Source: Vagococcus entomophilus (lineage in GTDB: Bacteria > Bacillota > Bacilli > Lactobacillales > Vagococcaceae). From it: a DNA stretch of 64,000 nucleotides. Numbering within the stretch: the stretch's first letter is position 1; each line of letters begins with the position of its first letter. The notes under the pieces were generated by a model, which ran no database searches, had not been told where the DNA came from, and saw nothing but the letters and a program-made list of their open reading frames with translations. The translations under genes and the position numbers were made by a program. This document shows positions 7,521 to 14,264 of the stretch, piece by piece. The stretch covers positions 992,001 to 1,056,000 of the forward strand of contig NZ_NGJZ01000001.1 of assembly GCF_003987595.1 (NCBI RefSeq), written 5' to 3'.

Positions 7521-7886
7521 TACTAATAATGATAATGATTCTTTTAATCCATAAAACACTCTAAAAAAGTCAATAGAACGCTTCAGCTCTCCTACTTCGC
7601 TTTTCAGTATCTGAGGAACTCAAAAAATACTGGTTTTATTTTGAACCATCTCTAATAATCGATTGATTCTACTCATAATTTTTGTTTGGTTTTTATAAAA
7701 CAAGTGTAATAATTGTGAACAATAATAATGACGATTCATAATGGTACTGTCTGGATAATCTATTGCTTCAAAGTCACGGTCTATAAATACTAATGCATAC
7801 ATCCACGCTTTCAATTTTTAGATGTAAACATCCAATCGTTCATATTGTTCAAATGTTACTCTTACATATTGATTTTCACTTGTCAT
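7509..7886 (-). pseudogene. unrecognised helical gene with two in-frame stops
   Basis: A GAGAGGAAG site precedes an ATG at 7886 (MTSENQYVRVTFEQYERLDVYI). The same frame then runs through TAA (7818-7820), KLKAWMYALVFIDRDFEAIDY and a helical stretch, a TGA (7620-7622), and VPQILKSEVGELKRSIDFF, ending at TAG (7509). The coding character persists across both stops, so the gene decayed by point mutation and was joined to the toxin trunk at about 7520. The family is not recognised. Its state is like that of the pseudogene at 4124-4364. Confidence 0.5.
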
Positions 7887-7935
7887 TTCTTTTTCTTCCT
7901 CTCAAAGTCCATTGAAAGTCAGCTTTCTCTAAAAA

Positions 7936-8156
7936 AGAAAAACGATACTAGTTTTCACTAATACCGTTTCAACAGTCTATTTCACTAGCTTTGTACACTA
8001 AATAAATTCAATAAAGGCTGGAATTCTCCCTTATTTTTAGGTACAATCAATGCATCTAGCTTTTTGTTAGCTATTGGCAACTTGATTAGTGAGTGTATGC
8101 TTACTATTCAAGGCTCAATCACTTGATTACCAGCCTTGTGATTGAGTGCCTTTTTA
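7936..8156 (-). repeat. cassette-end element, copy A (two hairpins and conserved spacer)
   Basis: Hairpin 1: GGC-CTCAATCAC/GTGATTGAG-GCC at 8112-8150, then T5 on the plus strand. Hairpin 2: GAAACGGTATTAGTG/ACTAGTATCGTTTTTC at 7938-7970, read on the minus strand where G-U pairs improve it, followed by T6. The spacer of about 140 bases shares GTACAAT, CTAGC, GTTAGCTA, TTGATTAGTGAG and CTTACTATTCAA with copy D. On the plus strand TTGGCA-16-TATGCT stands just ahead of hairpin 1 and could drive a short antisense transcript; this is speculative. Confidence 0.6.
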
Positions 8157-8183
8157 TTTAAATTTTCTTCTCAATAAATTTTT

Positions 8184-8894
8184 TTATTTCCGTTTAAAAA
8201 AAGGCTCATACCCTTTTGTCACATTTTGACCTAAAGAAGTATTTAAAGATATTATATCAAGAACATCGTCACTTTTTAAAAACTTTTCTACACACTTACT
8301 GATTTTAGGTAATATTGTTTCCTCATCTTTCGTTTCAATGACCAGTAATAAACTTATCTGATTTGCTTTTACCATTTGAAGTAAAAAAGCACTTTTTACA
8401 GAAGTTCCTTCTTCAAAAAAATTTTTACATGCTTCAACCAATTGGTAAGGATAATCTTTAGGCATACCAATAGAAATTTTTTCACCTTTCTTAATAGTCG
8501 TCTGAGATTTTTCTAAAAACTGAAGATTTTCTCTAGTTAATACTAAATTATCACTATAGGGATTAATAACAATCCCAAATATACTTGAATCAGATTGCAC
8601 TATATTAAAACATTCTTCAAATGTAAAGATAGTTGATTGTGATTCTTTTGTGTTGTCACTATTTAGTTGAAAGTTTTGCCAATCTGTAAATATTGGCAAA
8701 TACTCATTCTCTTGTTTATCCAATATTTTTATAATAGATATTTTGTTCTCTTCTTTTACTATAGCAGGTAATAAAAATTTACTTTTCCATAATTGTTCAT
8801 AAAATTTATTCTCAATTTTTTTTGTATATTCTTTTCGTAAAAGCTTCATCATTTCACATAACTTGGGATTTTCTACGATATTTTGCTTATTCAT
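8184..8894 (-). CDS. SseB-like putative immunity protein
   Basis: A 236-residue soluble protein. The N-terminal half has the SseB pattern FYEQLWKSKFLLPAI, IIKILDKQENEYLPIFTDW and a TIFTFEECFNIV segment, then FGIVINPYSDNLVLTRENL. The C-terminal half carries a typical SseB C-terminal-like region from IGMPKDYPYQLVEACKNFF on. SseB-like proteins occur repeatedly as immunity proteins in polymorphic toxin loci. Here it follows a TNT-like tip and a 92-residue partner. A truncated relative lies at 2424-2699. ATG at 8894 lies 3 bases after the stop of the preceding gene, so the two are co-translated. Confidence 0.65.
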   Translation of the reverse strand: MNKQNIVENPKLCEMMKLLRKEYTKKIENKFYEQLWKSKFLLPAIVKEENKISIIKILDKQENEYLPIFTDWQNFQLNSDNTKESQSTIFTFEECFNIVQSDSSIFGIVINPYSDNLVLTRENLQFLEKSQTTIKKGEKISIGMPKDYPYQLVEACKNFFEEGTSVKSAFLLQMVKANQISLLLVIETKDEETILPKISKCVEKFLKSDDVLDIISLNTSLGQNVTKGYEPFFKRK

Positions 8895-8896
8895 GA

Positions 8897-9175
8897 CTAT
8901 CCCTCCTCACTAAACTGTAATTTTAATTCTTTTGATAACAGTTCTAGTTCTTTTAAAATAATACTAGAATAGTCACCTGTATCATCTACAAAATTTCTGG
9001 ATAAACTTGGAATGTTAATAGTTACTTTTTTTACACTATCTTTATCATCGATCTCATCTAATAACTGTTTGACGGCTCTTTTAATTCTAACAATACTATA
9101 ATTATCTTTTTCCTTCCACTGACTTTTTTCTATAGAATCCAAAATTTGATAACACTGCTTTCTTATATTTTCCAT
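8897..9175 (-). CDS. small immunity-associated protein
   Basis: A 92-residue, mostly helical, acidic protein. It begins MENIRKQCYQILDSIEKS and has FVDDTGDYSS near residue 62, shared with the 85-residue paralogue at 2716-2973. It lies nine bases after the stop of the orphan toxin at 9185 and immediately before the SseB-like gene. The triplet tip, small protein, SseB-like occurs twice in the window, which supports a joint role in immunity to this particular tip. Which of the two neutralises the toxin cannot be told from sequence. Confidence 0.6.
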   Translation of the reverse strand: MENIRKQCYQILDSIEKSQWKEKDNYSIVRIKRAVKQLLDEIDDKDSVKKVTINIPSLSRNFVDDTGDYSSIILKELELLSKELKLQFSEEG

Positions 9176-9184
9176 ACTACACCT

Positions 9185-10141
9185 CTACTTACTTGGAACA
9201 ACTCTTGTATTTGTTATCCAATCAGAAGGCCAATTCTTTGGTAATAAAATCTGATCAGCTCCTCCAGATAAAATAGTACCTGTTTTAGTCGTTTGTGGTG
9301 CTACTTTTCCTATATTAAGTTGTTGCCCTTTTGGAATTGTAATCTCAATCTCATATTGTCTACTATTACCCCATTCTGGCAACAATGCTGTATCTATTTT
9401 AGCATCTATTCTTGTTGTTGCAGGTGAGGTTGTTCCATATCCTCCGGTTTGTTTTGCTCTTCCTCCATATGTTCTATAAATTTTTACTTCTTCTAATGTT
9501 TCAACAGTTCTATATTGACCGTCTGTATAGGTATTTTTTATATCATCTATTAGATTTGCTTTTTCTACTTCAATAACTTTAGAATCTATTTTTGTACTAT
9601 ACTCACCATAAGACCCACTGGCTTTCTCCACTGCACTCATATTTCGTGCGGTGCTTTGGAGTTCTTTGTAGCTACTTCTACTGGAGTGCTTCATCATTTG
9701 TGTGAAGTTTTCAAGGGTGCCAGGCTGTGTTCCTTTGACCATGCTGACACTCTTACTAAATGCTCTTAGCTCTGCTGCGCCTAGTCCTAGACCGACGACG
9801 CCTAAGACGCCTCGTTTCCAGCGCTCTCCGGTCCCTAATTCTCGCCCACTAATCAGGTCCTTTCCATTTGCTGCGCTGATTACTTCACTACTCGCAAGTG
9901 TCACACCTAATGCCATACCTGCTGGCGGACAAAAAATCCCGACTACTACAGTTGCTGTCACCGCACCGAATGTGAAAAACATCTCTTTGCTTTGTTGCCC
10001 GTCTTTCACTGACTTATATTCAAAAGCACCAGAATGTAAAATCGCCGTTTGATACTCACCGTAGCGAATCTTATCTCCACCCGGATGATAGTTGGGAGTA
10101 AAATAACTTACTTCTAAATAAAAGATATGAGCTACGCACAA
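9185..10141 (-). CDS. 5'-truncated orphan toxin: pre-toxin trunk with TNT-like tip
   Basis: An open frame of 318 codons beginning at a TTG without a ribosome site. From HPGGDKI (about residue 20) to NMSAVEK it is almost identical to the trunk of the complete toxin. The preceding about 19 codons are unrelated, so the N-terminal export domain has been lost. The tip has YRTYGG, GGYGTTSP, WGNSRQYEIEITIPKGQ, LNIGKVAPQ and GGADQILLP. The R-G-G and GG-x-x-Q spacing with G-x-V-A-P-Q is like TNT NAD+ glycohydrolases (catalytic Arg and Gln). It is probably a silent cassette or a relic of a first toxin gene. Immunity genes follow at 9175 and 8894. Confidence 0.65.
   Translation of the reverse strand: MCVAHIFYLEVSYFTPNYHPGGDKIRYGEYQTAILHSGAFEYKSVKDGQQSKEMFFTFGAVTATVVVGIFCPPAGMALGVTLASSEVISAANGKDLISGRELGTGERWKRGVLGVVGLGLGAAELRAFSKSVSMVKGTQPGTLENFTQMMKHSSRSSYKELQSTARNMSAVEKASGSYGEYSTKIDSKVIEVEKANLIDDIKNTYTDGQYRTVETLEEVKIYRTYGGRAKQTGGYGTTSPATTRIDAKIDTALLPEWGNSRQYEIEITIPKGQQLNIGKVAPQTTKTGTILSGGADQILLPKNWPSDWITNTRVVPSK
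9622..10092 (-). repeat. toxin trunk repeat, long orphan copy
   Basis: Direct repeat of 5430-5890, running from HPGGDKI to NMSAVEK with only scattered substitutions. The upper edge at about 10088-10092 is abrupt, and the adjoining 150 bases (to 10258) show no homology to the toxin N-terminus and no gene I can support, only A/T-rich sequence with an AATTCGAAAAATTTTCGATTT inverted repeat. Confidence 0.85.
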
Positions 10142-10257
10142 ACGCTACATAAATTCGAAAAATTTTCGATTTATATAAACCCAAGTTTTTATCTATTGCC
10201 CCTACTATAATTTACCTTTTTGAGCTGTCAATTTTATTGTTTTTAGTCTTATTTTCA

Positions 10258-10279
10258 AACCGAATAAACTTATTCGGCT
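10258..10279 (-). terminator. terminator at the end of the T7SS operon
   Basis: Read on the minus strand, GCCGAATAA-GT-TTATTCGGT forms an 8-9-bp GC-rich stem followed by TTTGAAAAT, about 20 bases after the stop of the last DUF5085-like gene. The T-run is short, so termination may be partial. Confidence 0.6.
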
Positions 10280-10296
10280 CAAAGTAAAATTAAAAA

Positions 10297-10749
10297 CTAG
10301 TTTTCAAACAATGCCTTTAAATAAATTTCAATGTATATATGATCCTCTACTACCCTGGGCATAACAAAAAAATGAGAGCCAATTTCCATATTGTGTTCTT
10401 CTGTATAACGAATTAATTCAATATGCTTTTCAATTGTTTGTGTTTCATAATCATTTGAAACTCTGGTCATAATCATACTTTCTATTAAGAAATAGGATCT
10501 AAAGATGATTTCTTTATCCTGCATGTCGGGCAACTGATTTTCTTCTACCGGAACGAAAACCTCCATTGTCAAAGGTTCTTCTCTAAAATCTGTAATTGTG
10601 GAATAAAACATCGGACCACTTGGTGTTAGATTTCGCATTTCTAATTCTTTCCCCATTTCCTCAATGACCAAATTCATATCATTTGGATAGAGGGTATAAA
10701 ATTTAGAGACAACGTTACGAAATGAAATCATTTGACCTTCTGCTATCAT
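10297..10749 (-). CDS. DUF5085-like T7SS-associated protein (second copy)
   Basis: A 150-residue soluble protein beginning MIAEGQMISFRNVVSKFYTL. The sequence has the DUF5085 pattern: GPMFYSTITDFREEPLTMEVF, PVEENQLP, a SYFLIESMIMTRV segment, then an alpha/beta end. DUF5085 proteins are found in LXG operons; their fold looks like GyrI/SRPBCC-type small ligand-binding or chaperone modules, but no activity is established that I can cite. The ATG overlaps the stop of the preceding DUF5085 gene by four bases (ATGA), so the pair is coupled. It is the last gene before the terminator at 10258. Confidence 0.7.
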   Translation of the reverse strand: MIAEGQMISFRNVVSKFYTLYPNDMNLVIEEMGKELEMRNLTPSGPMFYSTITDFREEPLTMEVFVPVEENQLPDMQDKEIIFRSYFLIESMIMTRVSNDYETQTIEKHIELIRYTEEHNMEIGSHFFVMPRVVEDHIYIEIYLKALFEN

Positions 10750-11201
10750 GACTCTCCCCCATTTTTGATAGGCATATAGACATCAATCATTACTTCATTA
10801 AATACATCTAAACAAATACAATACGCTTTTTTTTCAACTACAACGCCAATTTTTTTCGCTTCTTGCTCTAACATATCTTGGACATACGATAAATTTGGTT
10901 CACTATCTGCGTGTCTCATCATCATTGCATCTGGTATCACCAATTCATCCACAAAATCAATCTGAGCATTCTCATTTCCCTGCAACGGAACGTTGACAGG
11001 CATAAAAAATTCGAACTTTTTAAACTCCGGTTCATTTTCTCTTTTCTCCATAGAAAAAAGAGTCGGTCCATTTTGATACACACCTTCTGCATATTCTAAA
11101 TTCTTCAATAGTTCAAATCCCTGCTCCCATTCATCTTCTTTCATGATTGCTTGAAAACGTATTAAATTTTGCATAATCAATGGACTTCTATCAATCTTCA
11201 T
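10746..11201 (-). CDS. DUF5085-like T7SS-associated protein (first copy)
   Basis: The start is put at ATG 11201 (MKIDRSPLIMQNLIRF), because GGAGGA lies eight bases upstream, inside the end of the previous gene; a longer frame from 11234 would overlap it for 30 bases. The 151-residue product shares the DUF5085 pattern with the next gene (NGPTLFSMEKRENEPEFKK, FFMPVNVPL, MMRHADSE, then a helix and VMIDVYMP). It probably acts in the cytosol on the LXG effector or on its partners. The two copies may form a heterodimer; that is an inference from tandem arrangement only. Confidence 0.7.
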   Translation of the reverse strand: MKIDRSPLIMQNLIRFQAIMKEDEWEQGFELLKNLEYAEGVYQNGPTLFSMEKRENEPEFKKFEFFMPVNVPLQGNENAQIDFVDELVIPDAMMMRHADSEPNLSYVQDMLEQEAKKIGVVVEKKAYCICLDVFNEVMIDVYMPIKNGGES

Positions 11202-11202
11202 G

Positions 11203-11970
11203 CTATTCTTCCTCCATTTGATCTTCCTTGACAAAATCCTCAGGAAATCTTTTTCTTAAATAATACACCATGTAAAAATCTGCTGAACAACTTGCTCCAA
11301 AATATGCTCCAATAATACAAACTAATGGAAAAACTTTATCTATTGAATCTATTGAACTAAAATGTGCCTGTCTAAATAAGTTAATAAAAAAGACAATAGA
11401 TGTTGCTACCGGGAGTGCCGCTATAGATAATGCATTATAAAGTTGAATCTTACTTTCTTTCGAATCATTTTTTCTATATAATTTCAATTTCAACTTCAAA
11501 AACATAAAAATAAATGATAAAACTATTGTAATCAATAAAACTCCTAATAAGATATTTAGGATAGAGCCTATTTTGTTCGATTCACTCAAAGAATAGATTA
11601 ATTCTTCATTGTTATCTACTGAAATAGAAAAACCTAATATGACCAATGTTAGACATATTAAAACAAAAGTTTTAAAATAATGCCTAGCCTGTTTCAAAAC
11701 ATTGGACCGATTTTTTCTTCTAAAATACATAAACAAAGATTGAATCATATAAATAAAGCTTGCAACTAAAAATACTAAATATAGAATAGGTTGCCCCTCA
11801 GTAAATACACCACTAAGTACTACAATTATATATATGTTGAATAATAAATGAATCCATGGCCACAAAATATTAAGTACTATAAATGAACCGATGCTTCTCC
11901 CGTACTCTTTCATTTTGAACTCAATCATATAAAAATCTTCTTTGTCAAATTGATCAAATATATTTTTCAT
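11203..11970 (-). CDS. polytopic membrane protein, likely immunity to the LXG toxin
   Basis: A 255-residue protein with about six or seven hydrophobic helices, a charged N-terminus (MKNIFDQFDKEDFYMIEFK) and an acidic C-terminus (FPEDFVKEDQMEEE). It lies 20 bases behind the LXG toxin with a GAGAGGG site. Toxins of this kind act on the membrane, and their known immunity proteins (for example TipE for TelE, TsaI for TspA) are multi-pass membrane proteins. Two more paralogues, one broken (1620-2261) and one cut by the window edge (1-269), are kept without their toxin, typical of orphan immunity genes. The exact family is not recognised. Confidence 0.65.
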   Translation of the reverse strand: MKNIFDQFDKEDFYMIEFKMKEYGRSIGSFIVLNILWPWIHLLFNIYIIVVLSGVFTEGQPILYLVFLVASFIYMIQSLFMYFRRKNRSNVLKQARHYFKTFVLICLTLVILGFSISVDNNEELIYSLSESNKIGSILNILLGVLLITIVLSFIFMFLKLKLKLYRKNDSKESKIQLYNALSIAALPVATSIVFFINLFRQAHFSSIDSIDKVFPLVCIIGAYFGASCSADFYMVYYLRKRFPEDFVKEDQMEEE

Positions 11971-11990
11971 GTTTTAACCCTCTCTATTTT

Positions 11991-13472
11991 TTAACCAAAT
12001 GCCCATTTTCCAACACTCTGAAATCCTTTTGTAATATCAGAAACAGTGTCAGAAACAGCTTTTGTAACTTCTTTGGCCTTTTTAGTAACAAATTTTCCTG
12101 CATCAGAAACAGTTTTACCCACGCCATTCTTCAATACATAATTCATTCCTTTTTTTACGCCATTCATAGCCATTGAACCTATTGCTCCAACACTAGCACC
12201 AATTACTGTACCAATAACTAGTCCCGCAGGCCCGCCTAAAGCCGTCCCTATTGCCATTCCGACCTGTGCAGAAGCTCCCGAAACGGCCAAATCTCCAACT
12301 GTCCCAACTACCGTACTCACTATGCTTTTATTTTTGCTTAATCCAGAAGTTCTTGCTTCATTATAATTGTCATATGCCATTAACCCAGTGGTGGCAACTG
12401 ATAAAACAGATCCTCCAGCTTTCAAAGCTTTTCCAACTTTTGACAATTCTTTATAGCCTTTAAAGTCAACTAGTTTAAAGCTTTTTTTAGCTCCGTCAAA
12501 CGCAGCCTTTCCTATTGCTTTTGTCACTCCTTTTACATTTTTTCCAGCGTAGTTAAAAAGAAAATTGGGATCTCCTTCTATACATCCCATTTTTTTAAAA
12601 ATTTCTTTTCCTAATTTTGTTACCTTTCCATGTTTAAAGCGCAAGACTTTATATCCCGTATTTCCCCACTTCTTGCCGTTTCTTAAGTATGTGGCTATTT
12701 TACCATCTTTAATAATCACCGAAGCATTATTGACGTTTTTTGCATCTTTCCATAGTTTAGCATAATATAAACCTTTTGCAGGAGTTTTAATATAATTTTT
12801 ATATGTTTTTCTTATATTTTTACTATTTTTTATTTCAGCTATAACACTATTTCCCATTGAGGCTTGATATGCTTCTATCCCTCCTTTGCTAGTTGATATT
12901 TTTTTCATGTTTTTTTGAGCATTTTGTAAGGCTGAAATTGATTCTCCAACCAGTGAAACGATTTGTGCTTCTTCCGACATATATTGATCAAAATTTTCCA
13001 CTAGACTAGTCATAACCTTATTTACATTTTTATGCGCACTTAAAAATAAACTTGCATTGACTTTACTCACACGACAGATACTACTAACCGATGCGATTTC
13101 ATCATTTATAGCATCCACCTCTTTCTTTATCGCCTCTTTCTTACTTTTTAATTTTTTTTCTAAAGATTGAATGTAATCTGTTTTGATAATACACGATTGA
13201 CTTTCATCTACATTAAAATGAAATGACTCTATTGACGACTTTAATGCTTTTTGTAAATCATCGATTGAATCTTGATAGGACAAGCTTACATTCAGGTGGA
13301 CTTCTTCTAAATAATTTTTTGTAGCAGTTGCCCCCTTCCCTGAAAAAGACTTCATACTGGAAAGATTTTGTATTGATCCTCTCATCCCAACTACAGCATC
13401 TCTTAGAGAGGAACTATTTTTCTCAAAACTATTATAAAAATCATGAACTTCACCCATCTTGATATTTGACAT
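11991..13472 (-). CDS. LXG-domain T7SS effector with glycine-rich membrane-active C-terminus
   Basis: Start chosen at MSNIKMGEVHDFY (13472), though an in-frame ATG lies three codons upstream. The first about 200 residues are an LXG-type helical export domain (GSIQNLSSMKSFSGKGA, then NYLEEVHLNVSLSYQDSI). The C-terminal half has a long hydrophobic Gly/Ala stretch: GTALGGPAGLVIGTVIGASV (about residue 410-430) with GxxxG repeats, as in glycine-zipper pore-forming LXG toxins such as TelE. A basic helical end follows. The gene is in the secretion operon, after its two helical partners and before a membrane protein likely to be its immunity factor. Membrane depolarisation is the inferred activity. 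Confidence 0.75.
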   Translation of the reverse strand: MSNIKMGEVHDFYNSFEKNSSSLRDAVVGMRGSIQNLSSMKSFSGKGATATKNYLEEVHLNVSLSYQDSIDDLQKALKSSIESFHFNVDESQSCIIKTDYIQSLEKKLKSKKEAIKKEVDAINDEIASVSSICRVSKVNASLFLSAHKNVNKVMTSLVENFDQYMSEEAQIVSLVGESISALQNAQKNMKKISTSKGGIEAYQASMGNSVIAEIKNSKNIRKTYKNYIKTPAKGLYYAKLWKDAKNVNNASVIIKDGKIATYLRNGKKWGNTGYKVLRFKHGKVTKLGKEIFKKMGCIEGDPNFLFNYAGKNVKGVTKAIGKAAFDGAKKSFKLVDFKGYKELSKVGKALKAGGSVLSVATTGLMAYDNYNEARTSGLSKNKSIVSTVVGTVGDLAVSGASAQVGMAIGTALGGPAGLVIGTVIGASVGAIGSMAMNGVKKGMNYVLKNGVGKTVSDAGKFVTKKAKEVTKAVSDTVSDITKGFQSVGKWAFG

Positions 13473-13496
13473 TATATTCACCTTCTACTTTTTAAA

Positions 13497-13778
13497 TTAT
13501 TTACTTTTTGACTGTGCAATTCCTTCTGCAATTGCTTTGTCAGATTCAACTATTTTTTCTCCCATTTGCATAATTTTATCAGTATCATCGGTTACTAATT
13601 GCTTATAATTGTCAATCATACTTTTAAATTCTTGAATGATTGCGACATAATCTGTAAATGGTGTAATATTCGTTTCCCCAAGATTGTCACTACATTGAAA
13701 TTTTATCTGTTGTACTTCTGTCTTCACTCTTTTTATATTTGTATCAAAAACTTGCTTGTCTAATGTAACTTTTGCCAT
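13497..13778 (-). CDS. DUF5344/YwqI-like LXG partner protein
   Basis: A 93-residue all-helical protein (MAKVTLDKQVFDTNIKRV, then IIQEFKSMIDNYKQLV, DTDKIMQMGEKIVESDKAI). Size, helix-turn-helix hairpin shape and place immediately before the LXG gene match the YwqI-type small proteins. In LXG systems two such WXG100-like partners bind the LXG domain and guide it to the secretion channel. It ends 16-25 bases before the LXG start. No WxG motif is seen here; the partner upstream has one. Confidence 0.7.
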   Translation of the reverse strand: MAKVTLDKQVFDTNIKRVKTEVQQIKFQCSDNLGETNITPFTDYVAIIQEFKSMIDNYKQLVTDDTDKIMQMGEKIVESDKAIAEGIAQSKSK

Positions 13779-13789
13779 ACTACCTCCTC

Positions 13790-14233
13790 CTAGATGCTAT
13801 TTATTTGTGCCGTTAAACTTGAAATTAATGCTGTCTGACTGCTGATTTGGCCTTCGAGTGTTGTCATTTTTTGTTCCAATTCTCGTTTTTTGGTTTCAAT
13901 GTCTTCAATTGATTGTTCGATTTTTTTTGCGATTCTACTGGCTTCTGCTTGCATTTCGGCTAGATTTCGTTTGGCATTATTTGCTTTTTGGCCCTGCCAG
14001 GAACTGGGCTCAATCGTCGTTGAGCTCAGTTGTTGTTTACTTGAATTAAAATCTGCTTCATGTGTTTTAATCGCAATTAATGCTTTTTTTAATTTTTGTA
14101 TTTTAGCTTGTAAACTACTTTTTTGACTATTTAACGCATTTAAATGACTACTTGCAGTACTTACTTTTCTGCTAAGTTCTGAGCGCTTTAGCGCTTTTTC
14201 TTGGGCTTTTTTTGCCTCATCCTTATCTGACAT
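13790..14233 (-). CDS. DUF5082/YwqH-like LXG partner protein
   Basis: A 147-residue coiled-coil protein, with two long charged helices (KKAQEKALKRSELSRKV; then IETKKRELEQKMTTLEGQ) on either side of a turn carrying SSWQGQKANN, a WxG motif. This corresponds to the YwqH (DUF5082) family found next to YwqI and LXG genes. It starts 31 bases after the essC stop, so it is co-transcribed with the machinery. It probably forms a targeting complex with the 93-residue protein and the LXG domain. Confidence 0.7.
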   Translation of the reverse strand: MSDKDEAKKAQEKALKRSELSRKVSTASSHLNALNSQKSSLQAKIQKLKKALIAIKTHEADFNSSKQQLSSTTIEPSSWQGQKANNAKRNLAEMQAEASRIAKKIEQSIEDIETKKRELEQKMTTLEGQISSQTALISSLTAQINSI

Positions 14234-14264
14234 CTCTCACTTTCCCCTTTTACATTTTTACATT

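Noticed and set aside
3601..8156. Cassette-end elements considered as CRISPR repeats or attachment sites
   Set aside because: There are only four copies, widely spaced with genes between, of unequal length and with changing stems; no spacers, integrase or transposase gene are nearby.
7936..8156. Fst/par-type type I toxin-antitoxin locus in the hairpin element
   Set aside because: The hairpin and possible short antisense RNA recalled RNA II, but no Fst-like hydrophobic peptide of about 30 residues is encoded on either strand.
9185..10141. Reading the 318-codon orphan as a complete expressed toxin
   Set aside because: It starts at TTG without a ribosome site, the first 19 codons match nothing in the complete toxin, and the export domain is missing.
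10157..10180. AATTCGAAAAATTTTCGATTT inverted repeat as a terminator or operator
   Set aside because: The core is short and A/T-rich, with no gene or promoter clearly attached; noted only as local sequence feature.
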